Notes: a model not told the origin generated them from the letters alone. Shown: positions 50,721 to 58,950, numbered from the stretch's first letter. The stretch: 64,000 bases of DNA from an uncultured Candidatus Saccharibacteria bacterium (GCA_946404545.1 CAMJDZ010000002.1:1-64000); one strand, 5' to 3'. Numbers and translations: made by a program.

Positions 50721-51026
50721 TCAGTTAGCTTTCTTTAGCTCCATTTTCTGCCGCCTCTTTACTCCGAAATCAACAGCTTTCATTATCCCATAAAGGATAA
50801 TAGCGCTGGTCGCCGTGACCATAATCATGCTTACGAAGAAAAAGACTGCATGCGCAAGTGGCGGGTATATTTCTTCGCACTTAGTCATTGCTGCAGTAGA
50901 AACGAGCCACCCTAGATAAGCTCCAGCAGAGACTACACTTATGAGCACAAAACTTCCGAGAAGGGCTACGAAATATTCTTTAATAGCCCAAAATAGTATC
51001 TTCCCAAATTTACGCATCTTGTCCAT
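50721..51026 (-). CDS. Small two-TM protein, array gene 2
   Basis: 101 aa. TMs at about 20-42 and 60-83, short basic tail (KRRQKMELKK). GAGGAGGTGACACT before the ATG is a near-perfect ribosome site. Twelve bases after gene 3; genes 4-3-2 look like one operon from the 51832 promoter. Confidence 0.65.
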   Translation of the reverse strand: MDKMRKFGKILFWAIKEYFVALLGSFVLISVVSAGAYLGWLVSTAAMTKCEEIYPPLAHAVFFFVSMIMVTATSAIILYGIMKAVDFGVKRRQKMELKKAN

Positions 51027-51038
51027 AGTGTCACCTCC

Positions 51039-51371
51039 TCAACGACTGTACTGCCGTCTCATCTTGCGTACTCTCAGGAGCGTGCGGCATATCACAACTA
51101 TTATGAAAGCCAGTACACATTCAGCAAGAACCAATAGCAGCAATCCGATGATTCCATAGGCGTTATAGAGATATGACAGCAACAACATGTTGCCAATTAG
51201 GCTCCATAGAATGCAAATGGCAACGATAAAGCAAACCACAATTAGCGCGGCCCACCGTAGCGTATCTCGTAAACTCCCCGAGAAAGCTTCGGCGAGTCGC
51301 CTTCTTTCCGTCGCTCTCTGATCTCTTTTTCGCTTTTTCGTCTGCTCTAAGTCAGTCAATTCGTTTGTCAT
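51039..51371 (-). CDS. Small two-TM protein, array gene 3 (MxNEL type)
   Basis: 110 aa. Starts MTNELTD, a head shared with genes 6 and 9. Then a basic stretch (KKRKRDQRATERRR), TMs at about 41-62 and 73-97, and a basic tail. GGAGG lies before the ATG. Function unknown. Confidence 0.68.
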   Translation of the reverse strand: MTNELTDLEQTKKRKRDQRATERRRLAEAFSGSLRDTLRWAALIVVCFIVAICILWSLIGNMLLLSYLYNAYGIIGLLLLVLAECVLAFIIVVICRTLLRVRKMRRQYSR

Positions 51372-51426
51372 ATATTCATCCTCCTTCAGTAAGGCAAATC
51401 GAATTTCCCAAAAACAAGCTAAAAGC

Positions 51427-51720
51427 TTAGCCTGTTAAACCTCGTGTCCTACGCTGCTTCCGTGCTTTGCAAATCGCTCTTAATATTGAATCATAAATCA
51501 ATGCGAGCAATCGCACCACAGCAAGCATAGCAATAGTTGCCACTATCCAAGTGACCACCGGATGCGCCGAGGCAAACCTAGCAATTATTGGCCATTCAAA
51601 AGGTGCCCTCCAAACGAAAAACCAAATCATCGTCGCAGGTACAACATAAAAGAAGGCTTCAAATATCTCGCTAGTTACCACTACTTCAGCGTATTCAGCA
51701 AACTTTTTTGAACCATCCAT
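51427..51720 (-). CDS. Small two-TM protein, array gene 4
   Basis: 97 aa from the ATG (MDGSKKF) preceded by GGAGGAAAG; the frame stays open further upstream but without a ribosome site. TMs at about 19-37 and 52-75, Arg/Lys-rich tail (KARKQRRTR). Promoter 51832-51860. Confidence 0.65.
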   Translation of the reverse strand: MDGSKKFAEYAEVVVTSEIFEAFFYVVPATMIWFFVWRAPFEWPIIARFASAHPVVTWIVATIAMLAVVRLLALIYDSILRAICKARKQRRTRGLTG

Positions 51721-51831
51721 AATCTTTCCTCCTCCAAGACTTCGCGCATCGTATGCGCCGTTGATGATCTTTAACAAGCTAAAACTAACTCGTAAAATAC
51801 TTTAACTACAAACACAACAGTTAATACTTCA

Positions 51832-51860
51832 ATTATACCATAAGCGTCTCAAAAAGTCAA
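51832..51860 (-). promoter_or_regulatory. Array promoter copy 1
   Basis: TTGACT-N17-TATAAT; the spacer and flanks are identical to the copy at 52645-52673, and both sit next to GCATATTGACT. Confidence 0.8.
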
Positions 51861-51884
51861 TATGCTACCCCTGGGGAAAACAGA

Positions 51885-51911
51885 ATCCCCCGAGATTTCT
51901 CCCGGGGGATA
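51885..51911 (-). terminator. Terminator-like hairpin
   Basis: TCCCCCGGGAG/CTCGGGGGA-type stem after array gene 5; the T-tract is weak. Confidence 0.6.
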
Positions 51912-51917
51912 TTTCAG

Positions 51918-52214
51918 TTAGTAGATGTGGTCGGTATAATCATAACCATTAGCTTTGTCTATCCTATCTTGTCTCACATTTTCAAGCGCATCCAGAAAAC
52001 CTAAAACGATCGTTACGTAAAACGTAATAGTGAGTCCTTCAAGCATAATTGCTTTGACTATGCCAAGAAAAGTGCCACCTAACCCTTCAATGAGAACGAT
52101 GAACAGCCACACCACCAAGAGACCGACAGCTATAATCAAAACCCACGTCATCGCAATTGCTATAATTTCCGCTACGGAAAAGAGTCTCTTTCCGAGATAT
52201 TTGAAGAATCTCAT
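51918..52214 (-). CDS. Small two-TM protein, array gene 5
   Basis: 98 aa. Basic start (MRFFKYLGKRLF), TMs at about 14-42 and 53-75, acidic end (YDYTDHIY). Its ATG follows the gene 6 stop by one base, so they are coupled. Confidence 0.65.
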   Translation of the reverse strand: MRFFKYLGKRLFSVAEIIAIAMTWVLIIAVGLLVVWLFIVLIEGLGGTFLGIVKAIMLEGLTITFYVTIVLGFLDALENVRQDRIDKANGYDYTDHIY

Positions 52215-52215
52215 C

Positions 52216-52548
52216 TTATTTCTCCTCCGCAGCTTTAGCCTTACGACACTCCTGGATACTCTTGATAGTGCTTACTGCGGCAGAAACCAATGCAAATAGT
52301 ACTACGTAAATCGCAGCGACCGCCAATATCGCCAAGCACAAACCCAAGATAGTTTCATTGCAAGCCCTAAAGATCGTAACGAACAAATAATATGTGCCGA
52401 CCCCAATCAGAGCAGTCAAAGCGAGCACTACCGAAGACCGTGCAAGCGTGTCAAGAAAGGACTCCTTAAAAACGGCAAAAACCTCGCCCTTTTTCATGAA
52501 TTCCTTCTTCGTACCTTTACCTGCAGAATTAGACAATTCGTTTGTCAT
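52216..52548 (-). CDS. Small two-TM protein, array gene 6 (MxNEL type)
   Basis: 110 aa. Head MTNELSN, Lys-rich stretch, TMs at about 39-61 and 68-93, Lys/Glu tail. GGGGTGAAAAA precedes the ATG. Its promoter and ~95-nt leader are near-duplicates of those of gene 9. Confidence 0.68.
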   Translation of the reverse strand: MTNELSNSAGKGTKKEFMKKGEVFAVFKESFLDTLARSSVVLALTALIGVGTYYLFVTIFRACNETILGLCLAILAVAAIYVVLFALVSAAVSTIKSIQECRKAKAAEEK

Positions 52549-52644
52549 ATTTTTTCACCCCCTATGAGCGTGATCGAATTTCCTAAACAAGCTAAATACT
52601 AACTTGTAAACAACATTAACCTCTCAACGATAGTTAACACGCTA

Positions 52645-52673
52645 ATTATACCATAAGCGTCTCAAAAAGTCAA
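52645..52673 (-). promoter_or_regulatory. Array promoter copy 2
   Basis: TTGACT-N17-TATAAT, identical over the whole 29 bp to the 51832 copy. The downstream leader 52560-52645 resembles 53938-54022 at about 85-90% by eye. Confidence 0.82.
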
Positions 52674-52680
52674 TATGCTA

Positions 52681-52714
52681 CCACTGAAAAAGCCCCTAGT
52701 TAAACTAGAGGCTT
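52681..52714 (-). terminator. Terminator of array gene 7
   Basis: AGCCTCTAGTTT/AACTAGGGGCT stem with TTTTT on the minus strand. Confidence 0.75.
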
Positions 52715-52726
52715 TTCGTCCCTTAC

Positions 52727-53110
52727 TCAACATCCTTCCCCATAGCATCCGTCTCTAATAAAAACTATCGACGGGTGCCCTTCACTATCTGTATCGGCAT
52801 TTACTTCGAAAATGCCGGCGACGATAGGCGCTTCACCGAAATGATCGGAAAGCCTGCGGGTTACATGAGCGACAGCACCTGCTAGCGCTAATGCATAAAG
52901 CATTACGAGGCCATATTCCACCTCGTAGCCGCGATGCTGTGCTGTCATTTTGCTTATGACACTATCCGCGTCAGTACGCGGTTCGTACACTTCTTCCCAC
53001 ACATCTGTAGTCGGAAAGAAAGCACCATGGTTCGCACTCCAGCTCAAGGCATAGAGGCTAACCGCGCATGCGACGATTGTCGCAACCAGAATTACCAAAC
53101 CTTTTTTCAT
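52727..53110 (-). CDS. Small membrane/exported protein, array gene 7
   Basis: 127 aa. N-terminal hydrophobic segment (5-25) that could be a signal or TM, a ~40-residue loop, a second TM (~66-86), and a ~40-residue C-terminal part ending DGCYGEGC. Promoter TTGACT-N18-CATAAT at 53196-53225. No family recognised. Confidence 0.62.
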   Translation of the reverse strand: MKKGLVILVATIVACAVSLYALSWSANHGAFFPTTDVWEEVYEPRTDADSVISKMTAQHRGYEVEYGLVMLYALALAGAVAHVTRRLSDHFGEAPIVAGIFEVNADTDSEGHPSIVFIRDGCYGEGC

Positions 53111-53195
53111 GTTGTCTCACCCCCGTTGTGGAAGAATTTGGTGGTTTGAATGGAACTAAAAACTACATATCTACAAAAAAATAGATATAGGCCAC

Positions 53196-53225
53196 ATTAT
53201 GCCACGAGTACCCCTTTAAAGTCAA
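53196..53225 (-). promoter_or_regulatory. Promoter of array gene 7
   Basis: TTGACT-N18-CATAAT on the minus strand. Confidence 0.65.
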
Positions 53226-53239
53226 TGAACCCCCGAGAA

Positions 53240-53275
53240 ACAAAAGGCCCCCGAGATTATCTCGGGGGCTATTTT
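53240..53275 (-). terminator. Terminator of array gene 8
   Basis: GCCCCCGAGA/TCTCGGGGGC stem then TTTTG on the minus strand. Confidence 0.78.
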
Positions 53276-53285
53276 AGTTAGCATT

Positions 53286-53594
53286 TTAGGCTTCACATTT
53301 ATGTTGTTTGCGGCGTTTTTCTCTTGAGTCTATTATTGCTTCTGCGATAGTAGTGTAAACTGCTGAAAACACAAGCATCAGAGCAATTACTATGATTATG
53401 GCTATAACAGAAACAGCTCCATAATTCGCCTCAACAAACATGGCCGTAACCGACCAACTTTGAATCGCGGGTATAACTGCGCCAAACATAAGACCAGCGA
53501 AGACCCCTCCCGACAAAATAATCGGCAGAACAAACGCAAACGCCGCAAGCATAATCCTGAAGTTCTCTCTGAGAGATTTCTTAAAGCTGCTCAT
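53286..53594 (-). CDS. Small two-TM protein, array gene 8
   Basis: 102 aa. Basic start, TMs at about 14-39 and 58-84, Lys/Arg-rich tail (SREKRRKQHK). Two bases after gene 9; the ribosome site lies inside the gene 9 end. Confidence 0.65.
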   Translation of the reverse strand: MSSFKKSLRENFRIMLAAFAFVLPIILSGGVFAGLMFGAVIPAIQSWSVTAMFVEANYGAVSVIAIIIVIALMLVFSAVYTTIAEAIIDSREKRRKQHKCEA

Positions 53595-53596
53595 TA

Positions 53597-53920
53597 TTAG
53601 CCCCTCCCATGATTCTTGCGTCTCTCTTTTGCTTTAGAGATAGCATCGCATGTCGCAGCGATCAGAACGACAGAGGTAATAACAGCGGCAACCGCCACGA
53701 TAAGACCAAGCAATACTGAGTTAAAAACGCGAGCAAGAACCGCCGCTAACGCGAGCGTGCCGACAACGATACCCACGGCCGCAGCCAAAGTGCCAAAAAT
53801 AAGCATAATCCACATCAGCACCTTAGCCGCGCACTCCACGAAGTCCTTAGCGATTTGCCTTATCTCGCGAGCTCTCTCTGCTTTTCTAGCCTTAATAGGG
53901 TCCGACAATTCATTCATCAT
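53597..53920 (-). CDS. Small two-TM protein, array gene 9 (MxNEL type)
   Basis: 107 aa from the ATG (MMNELSD) preceded by AAAGGGGTGA. Charged helix (KARKAERAREIRQ), TMs at about 34-58 and 63-88, Lys/Arg-rich tail. Same head, leader and promoter pattern as gene 6, so a recent duplication is likely. Confidence 0.68.
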   Translation of the reverse strand: MMNELSDPIKARKAERAREIRQIAKDFVECAAKVLMWIMLIFGTLAAAVGIVVGTLALAAVLARVFNSVLLGLIVAVAAVITSVVLIAATCDAISKAKERRKNHGRG

Positions 53921-54022
53921 ATTTTTCACCCCTTTCTTATGGTGATCGAATTTCCTAAACAAGCTAAACGCTAACCTAACTTGTAAACGACATTAACCTC
54001 TCAAACGATAGTTAACCCTTCT

Positions 54023-54051
54023 ATTATAGCATAAGCGACTCGAAAAGTCAA
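54023..54051 (-). promoter_or_regulatory. Array promoter copy 3
   Basis: TTGACT-N17-TATAAT; spacer differs from copies 1 and 2 at a few positions, with TG before the -10. Confidence 0.8.
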
Positions 54052-54062
54052 TATGCTACCCC

Positions 54063-54092
54063 TATAAAAAGCCCCTAATAAGCTAGGGGCCA
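54063..54092 (-). terminator. Terminator of array gene 10
   Basis: GGCCCCTAGCTT/TAGGGGCT stem then TTTTT on the minus strand. Confidence 0.72.
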
Positions 54093-54113
54093 TTTTGCAA
54101 TGTACGCGACTGC

Positions 54114-54419
54114 TTAGCAACAGTACAGGTACAGCAACTCTTCGCGGTATTGCTCGAGCTTGTTATGGAACGGGAATGCAATCAATATAGCTATAGTGAG
54201 CGCAATCGCTGCAGCTACAAAGGCCAGGACGATGCTTATAGCCGCCATCAGCGGAGACGTCGTAATACCGAAACGATCGTCCGCCCATACGCCAAGAAAA
54301 GCACAGCCGACGTCGAACAAACCCAACCACAATACTGCGAATCCGTTCATCGCGACTTTCATGAGCGTGCATTTCCTTCTCAACTTTCTATCTTTCGCCA
54401 GTAGTCTCTTATCAACCAT
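54114..54419 (-). CDS. Small two-TM protein, array gene 10
   Basis: 101 aa from the ATG (MVDKRLL) preceded by AGAGGAGGAAA. Basic start (KDRKLRRK), TMs at about 24-46 and 58-83, ends LYLYCC. Promoter TATGCTAGAAT (54505-54515, minus). First gene of the array. Confidence 0.65.
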   Translation of the reverse strand: MVDKRLLAKDRKLRRKCTLMKVAMNGFAVLWLGLFDVGCAFLGVWADDRFGITTSPLMAAISIVLAFVAAAIALTIAILIAFPFHNKLEQYREELLYLYCC

Positions 54420-54535
54420 AGTATTTCCTCCTCTGGCTACATTCAAACAAAGTCCGCACGAACAAGCTGTCCGTAAGTTACGTTAGCATAACACTAATTT
54501 AGATATTCTAGCATAAAAATAAGCGAAAAAACAAA

Positions 54536-54560
54536 GAAAAAGAGGCCTTCCGCCTCTGTT
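54536..54560 (-). terminator. Terminator of the DUF4367-like gene
   Basis: AGAGGCGG/CCGCCTCT-type stem with TTTTT on the minus strand. Confidence 0.75.
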
Positions 54561-54571
54561 ATCTTATCTAA

Positions 54572-55561
54572 TTATAGACTAACCGCGATATCATGCAGAT
54601 CGCTCGAGCTGAGCGCGCCATCATCATCAAGAATCACGTAGAAGACACCGCCATTCACCCAAGCCGCGTTCGAACCTGAGACATAAATCGTAAGGCCCTG
54701 CCCCTTTGCGACCGAGTAGCTCGCGCCCCAGTTCTTAATTACGTAGTTCGAGAGTACAGCAGACGAATCCCAAGATGACTTCTCCTCCATCAAGGTGAAC
54801 TTCTTGCCATTGTCATCTTTGAAGCCCATCGTAATGCGACCATTTTCTTCTTTAACTAGGCCATCAAGACGATAAGAGCTTGGTACGTAGCTAGGATAAG
54901 CCTTCTCAATACCGCTATTCATCGCAGCGACACGCACGGAGATATCCGGCATATTCACGCTAACGAGATAACCGAGCAAAGCCAAAGAGATAACCGCCAT
55001 CGATGCGGCGAGCGCAAACTTCTTTTTCTGCCAGAAATGCTTCTTTTTGAACGCTTCGGAATATTCTTCGTCCGCCATATCCATCGAGGAAACCTTGCGG
55101 AGAGCCTGCTGGATTGCGCGCTCCTTGAGCTCCTGTGCGGTGAGTGGCTGTGGCGCAGCGGCCTTGCGGGCCTGCATGCGAGCCTTCGCGACCTTCACGA
55201 TTGGCGCGTCCTGTGCTGGCTGGATTGTTTCGAGATCCTTCAACGAGACGGACTGAGCAGCAGCGCGCTGAGCAAACTTTTGCTGCGCCTGTGCCTGTGT
55301 CACGACTGCCTGCTGAACAATTGTTTGTTGCGGCTGTGGCTGCAAACGCACCTGCTGCGTGCGGCGAATAATAACTTGCTGATTCTGCCCCTTTAGAGCA
55401 CGGGAAGCAGCCGCAGCGGACGCATTAATGCGTGGGCGCGGTGCAACTTTTTTTACGAATTTACGGTTTAAAGTGGTAGATTTCTGGGTGCGACGCTGGT
55501 TAACAGAGCTAGCGTTTTTAGCGCTTGAAGCTCTCCTAGTTACTCTGACGACTCCGTCCAT
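54572..55561 (-). CDS. TM protein with DUF4367-like extracellular domain
   Basis: 329 aa. ~180-residue cytoplasmic part, basic then Gln/Ala-rich (QPQPQQ, many Arg), TM (~182-201), then a ~120-residue domain YPSYVPSSYRLDGL...ITMGFKD...LTIYVSGSNAAWVNGGVFYVIL that fits the DUF4367 pattern. Such domains occur in envelope-sensing and sporulation-type regulators; role here unknown. GAGAGGTAAG precedes the ATG. Confidence 0.7.
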   Translation of the reverse strand: MDGVVRVTRRASSAKNASSVNQRRTQKSTTLNRKFVKKVAPRPRINASAAAASRALKGQNQQVIIRRTQQVRLQPQPQQTIVQQAVVTQAQAQQKFAQRAAAQSVSLKDLETIQPAQDAPIVKVAKARMQARKAAAPQPLTAQELKERAIQQALRKVSSMDMADEEYSEAFKKKHFWQKKKFALAASMAVISLALLGYLVSVNMPDISVRVAAMNSGIEKAYPSYVPSSYRLDGLVKEENGRITMGFKDDNGKKFTLMEEKSSWDSSAVLSNYVIKNWGASYSVAKGQGLTIYVSGSNAAWVNGGVFYVILDDDGALSSSDLHDIAVSL

Positions 55562-55589
55562 CTTACCTCTCTCAATTAATCTGCTAATG

Positions 55590-55605
55590 TTATGTTAAAA
55601 CATAA
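55590..55605. promoter_or_regulatory. Palindrome TTATGTT-AA-AACATAA
   Basis: A 7-bp-arm inverted repeat 29 bp upstream of the DUF4367-like gene. It could be an operator or overlap a -10 box (TATGTT); it also resembles one arm of a dif site, but no second arm follows. Confidence 0.4.
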
Positions 55606-55698
55606 GCGTACGAAAATCAATAGCATTTTAAAAATATTATTCAGAATTATTTAATAAATTAAGCGTAAGCATTTTCCATGGTATAATATATATACAAT

Positions 55699-57198
55699 AT
55701 GGATCGTGCACGACAAAAGAAGATTCGCAACGTCCGTGTGATTGCGACTAACGCTTTTATGAGCATTTCGGTAATCGCAATTGTTTTTGTTTTAATGATT
55801 ATTGCGATGGGCTACACCATTACCGAGGATGGCCTTGAGCAATCTGGCCTCTTACAGGTCGCTTCCCACCCTTCTGGCGCCTCTGTTGAGATTGATGGCA
55901 ATAGCCAGTTTGGTCACACCGAGTTTAGCAAGATGCTTAGCTCCGCTGAGCATAAAGTCCGCATCAGCAAAGATGGCTACGATAGCTGGTCCCGCGACGT
56001 CAAGATTGACGGTGGCCTTTTGACTCGCATCGAATGGGTGCGCCTCTTCCCTAATAATCCAGATATCAAGAACGCCTCCACCTACAAAGAACTTCGCCTC
56101 GCCCAGTTCTCCCAGAACCGCAAGTGGCTCGTGACCGTCGAGAAAGACAGCGACGAATTGGTGCGCTCCGACATTCAGCCAGATCGCCTCAAAAACACGC
56201 GCCTCAAACTCTCTGACCTCCTCGGTACGGACGCCGAAAAGGCTCGCACGGGCGAACTTAGCGTGCTCGATTGGAATGAAAACTGCAACAAAGCCATTCT
56301 CAGCTGGAAAACCGAGGACAAAACCTCTTGGCACCTCATCGACCTCGAGCATGCCGAGAATTCCATCAACCTCAACAAGCAGTTTAAGCATGATTTTACC
56401 GACGTAGCGATTGCAAACTCCTCTGCTTCCAAGCTCTGGGCGCTCGCCGACGGCAACCTCTACCGCATCGACATTAGCGACGCAAAAATCTCCGATATTA
56501 TCGCTAGCCAAGTTGAGCTTATCGCTAATAACAAAGACGTCGTTGGCTTCGTCAATCTCGAAAATATTGTCCAAAAAGACGACCAGCCAGCCAAGACCGA
56601 GCGCCATATTAACACCTATAAAGATGGCGAGGAAAGCTTCGTGACAGTCGCCACGCTCGACGAAAACCAAAAGGTCGCCGGCCTCACTATGAATACGTAC
56701 TGGAATGAAGAGTGGCTCGCCTATAGCTACGGCAAAGAGCTACGCATTCTCGCCGGCAAATATCCATCCTATGGCAAGCAAAATAACAAGACCCTCAAGG
56801 CTATTCTCGAACGCGACCTAAGCTTCGCACCGACCCTCGTTTCGCGCGGCGGCAAAGGCAATGTTATCGTGTTTGTCGGTGGTAAAAATATGGTTAGCTA
56901 TGACATCGAAACCAAGCGCTATTACGATACCGACCTCGGCATCGACATTACAAAGATTAACTGGATCGACGACTATCTCCTCTGGGAAAACGTCGATAAC
57001 AACGTCGTCGTCCGCGACTTCGACGGCAGTAACCGCCGCGGCATCGCCAAGCAGGCCAGTCCTGCCCTCCCAGCCGTCGTCAGCGAAAACAACGACTGGC
57101 TCTACTACTTCGAAATTCCGACCGAAACCGTCGAAGAAACCGACGCTGGCCAGGTCAAATCAATCACAATCAATCTCAAACGCGAAAAGCTCCAATAG
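55699..57198 (+). CDS. PEGA-domain envelope protein with propeller-like C-terminal part
   Basis: 499 aa. TM (~18-39), a PEGA domain (~51-110: LLQVASHPSGASVEIDGNSQFGHTEF..KVRISKDGY) of the kind seen in S-layer/surface proteins, then ~390 residues of repeated short beta motifs (KWLVTVEKDSDELV; KLWALADGNLYRIDI) suggesting a beta-propeller. TATAAT (55682-55687) ends 11 nt before the ATG, no ribosome site: near-leaderless. Confidence 0.78.
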   Translation: MDRARQKKIRNVRVIATNAFMSISVIAIVFVLMIIAMGYTITEDGLEQSGLLQVASHPSGASVEIDGNSQFGHTEFSKMLSSAEHKVRISKDGYDSWSRDVKIDGGLLTRIEWVRLFPNNPDIKNASTYKELRLAQFSQNRKWLVTVEKDSDELVRSDIQPDRLKNTRLKLSDLLGTDAEKARTGELSVLDWNENCNKAILSWKTEDKTSWHLIDLEHAENSINLNKQFKHDFTDVAIANSSASKLWALADGNLYRIDISDAKISDIIASQVELIANNKDVVGFVNLENIVQKDDQPAKTERHINTYKDGEESFVTVATLDENQKVAGLTMNTYWNEEWLAYSYGKELRILAGKYPSYGKQNNKTLKAILERDLSFAPTLVSRGGKGNVIVFVGGKNMVSYDIETKRYYDTDLGIDITKINWIDDYLLWENVDNNVVVRDFDGSNRRGIAKQASPALPAVVSENNDWLYYFEIPTETVEETDAGQVKSITINLKREKLQ

Positions 57199-57205
57199 CT
57201 TCTTC

Positions 57206-57457
57206 TTGCGATTATCGGCTATGCTCCACTCGGAGTACGACGTTCTGCCGGCCCGTCGTTACGGGCGGCAGCCGTCTCGTACTCGGCCGTAGCCTCCGTA
57301 AGTCTCCTCGCGAAGCACAGCCAACAATCACAACGAGATACTAATACTATTTCGCAAGGAACGTTGCGCAGGCTGCTGCCGAGCAGGAAGCGGCGCTCGC
57401 CTGTGAAGACAGGCCGAGCGAACGCTGTTTCCTGAGAAATAAGTATTAGAATCTCGT
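57206..57457. repeat. Two back-to-back foldback elements
   Basis: Foldback 1 (about 57206-57333): TTGCGATT/AATCACAA ends, GGCT/AGCC, GAGTACGA/TCGTACTC, CTGCCGGCCCGT/ACGGGCGGCAG around loop cgtt. Foldback 2 (about 57332-57457): AACGAGAT..CTAATACT..TTTC pairs with GAAA..AGTATTAG..ATCTCGTT, enclosing CAGGAAGCGGCGCTCGCCTGT/ACAGGCCGAGCGAACGCTG-type arms. Together they fill the convergent spacer. MITE-like elements or an elaborate bidirectional terminator. Confidence 0.6.
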
Positions 57458-57458
57458 T

Positions 57459-58739
57459 TTAATCTTGGCCGGTGAGCCACTTCCAGAACTGCTCGAGCGG
57501 CGAGTCTTCGTTCTTTGGCATCGTATCAATATTCTCTTCTTCTGTTGGGGTCGGATCTGGCTCCTCGGCGCCCTCATAGCTTGGATGAATCTGTTCGCCG
57601 TAAACCAACAAGCGATACTTCGAAGTGCCAAGTGGCGTACAGGTAATTAAAGTAATCATCGGTTTGCCCGGGTGATCGGTCGCAATCTTGCGCAAAGCGT
57701 TCACGTCAGATGGGTCAACCACCGTCGAACCGACTACGCGATAAGTATAGCGCTGCTTGCCGTAGTCGACGTAAATCAAATCACCGTTCGTCATGCGCGT
57801 GAGGCCGGAGAAGATAAACTTGTAATCGGATTGCTGATAAATATTACCTGCCGAGTGGCCAGACACGACGAAGTTGCCAATCTCCCCCGGTGCGGCCGAT
57901 GCGCCCGTAACCTTGAAGTTTGCCACGCCGTTCGACATCGCAACATTCATCGACTTCACGTCTGTCTTTGAGCCGAATACAATCGGCACCTCAACGTTGA
58001 GCTTCGGAATCATTAACGTCGGCTTTTCGTGGACGTTTGCAGAGACCGTCGGATCAACCGCCGTAATATCATTCACCTCCGAACCGCCTGGCGACATAAA
58101 GGCCACCGCGTTCGCGATAATCACCTGATTATATTGAAACAAAAGCCCCAAAACGAGAATCGCAAAACCAACCGCAATTGGAATAAAGTGACGCGACTTG
58201 CGCACTTTTTTTGCGCGCCTCGAAACTTTCTCTTGGATCTTCGCCTTGAAATCGGCCTGAATCGCTTTGCTATCTTTGCTATCTTGCGCAGCTGCCGCCT
58301 GCTCGGCTGCATTCGCATTCGAAGTAATGATTTTGCGCTCTGCTGCTGCCTTGATATTAGCTTCCTTGAGCGCCATGTTGCGCTCATATTTCTGGCGCTC
58401 GCGTGCAATATAATCCCGCGCCGCCTTGCCATAATATTCGCCGTAGTACTTCTGATAATAATCTTGCCAAGCCGAATGATATTTGCGCCAATCCTCAGTC
58501 TTGATGTTTGGCGTCGTAATAGTTTTTGCCGCCGCTGCTGCCGCCTGGTTAGTAGCCGCCGTGCGAATCGGCGAAGCCGGTCTTGTCTTTTCTTGCTCCG
58601 GCTTTTTGTCGGCCGGGCTATGATAATTGCTAGTCTGATGTTTGTATGCTTCTAGAACTTTTTGGCGAGCCAAAGCCGCAGCAGTATTCTGCTGCCTTTG
58701 CGCAGGAGTTAATTGGTGCCCACCATTTTGATTGTCCAT
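57459..58739 (-). CDS. Sortase with long cytoplasmic N-terminus
   Basis: 426 aa. ~185 cytoplasmic residues (Gln/Ala-rich, Tyr-rich YYQKYYGEYYGKAARDY, coiled-coil-like), TM (~188-210), then a sortase domain: LMIPKLNVEVPIVFG, H295 in VVSGHSAG, C367 in TLITCTPLGTSKYR with R376. It would join surface proteins to the wall or to each other. A short acidic C-terminal tail follows. TGCTAGAAT lies 6-7 nt before the ATG (leaderless). Confidence 0.9.
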   Translation of the reverse strand: MDNQNGGHQLTPAQRQQNTAAALARQKVLEAYKHQTSNYHSPADKKPEQEKTRPASPIRTAATNQAAAAAAKTITTPNIKTEDWRKYHSAWQDYYQKYYGEYYGKAARDYIARERQKYERNMALKEANIKAAAERKIITSNANAAEQAAAAQDSKDSKAIQADFKAKIQEKVSRRAKKVRKSRHFIPIAVGFAILVLGLLFQYNQVIIANAVAFMSPGGSEVNDITAVDPTVSANVHEKPTLMIPKLNVEVPIVFGSKTDVKSMNVAMSNGVANFKVTGASAAPGEIGNFVVSGHSAGNIYQQSDYKFIFSGLTRMTNGDLIYVDYGKQRYTYRVVGSTVVDPSDVNALRKIATDHPGKPMITLITCTPLGTSKYRLLVYGEQIHPSYEGAEEPDPTPTEEENIDTMPKNEDSPLEQFWKWLTGQD

Positions 58740-58800
58740 TAGCTTTATTCTAGCATATACGGGCCTTTTATGCTAAACTTATATTGTTCTATAACAATCT

Positions 58801-58887
58801 GGGCGAGTGGTGGAACTGGTAGACACGCTAGACTCAAAATCTTGTGGCAGCAATGCCGTAAGGGTTCAAGTCCCTTCTCGCCCACCA
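58801..58887 (+). tRNA. tRNA-Leu(CAA)
   Basis: 87 nt with CCA and long variable arm. Acceptor GGGCGAG/CTCGCCC, anticodon loop CTCAAAA (CAA), T-arm GGGTTCAAGTCCC. The anticodon stem CTAGA/TCTTG has one T-T mismatch. Confidence 0.92.
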
Positions 58888-58950
58888 AAAAGATGGTCCG
58901 AATGGACCTATTTTTTATTGTTACGTAACCTGTGGATCCTGTTGGATTCC

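Noticed and set aside
55590..55605. dif site
   Set aside because: One arm (TTATGTTAAAA) matches XerD-type sequence, but the partner arm at the right spacing is missing; a simple palindrome explains it.
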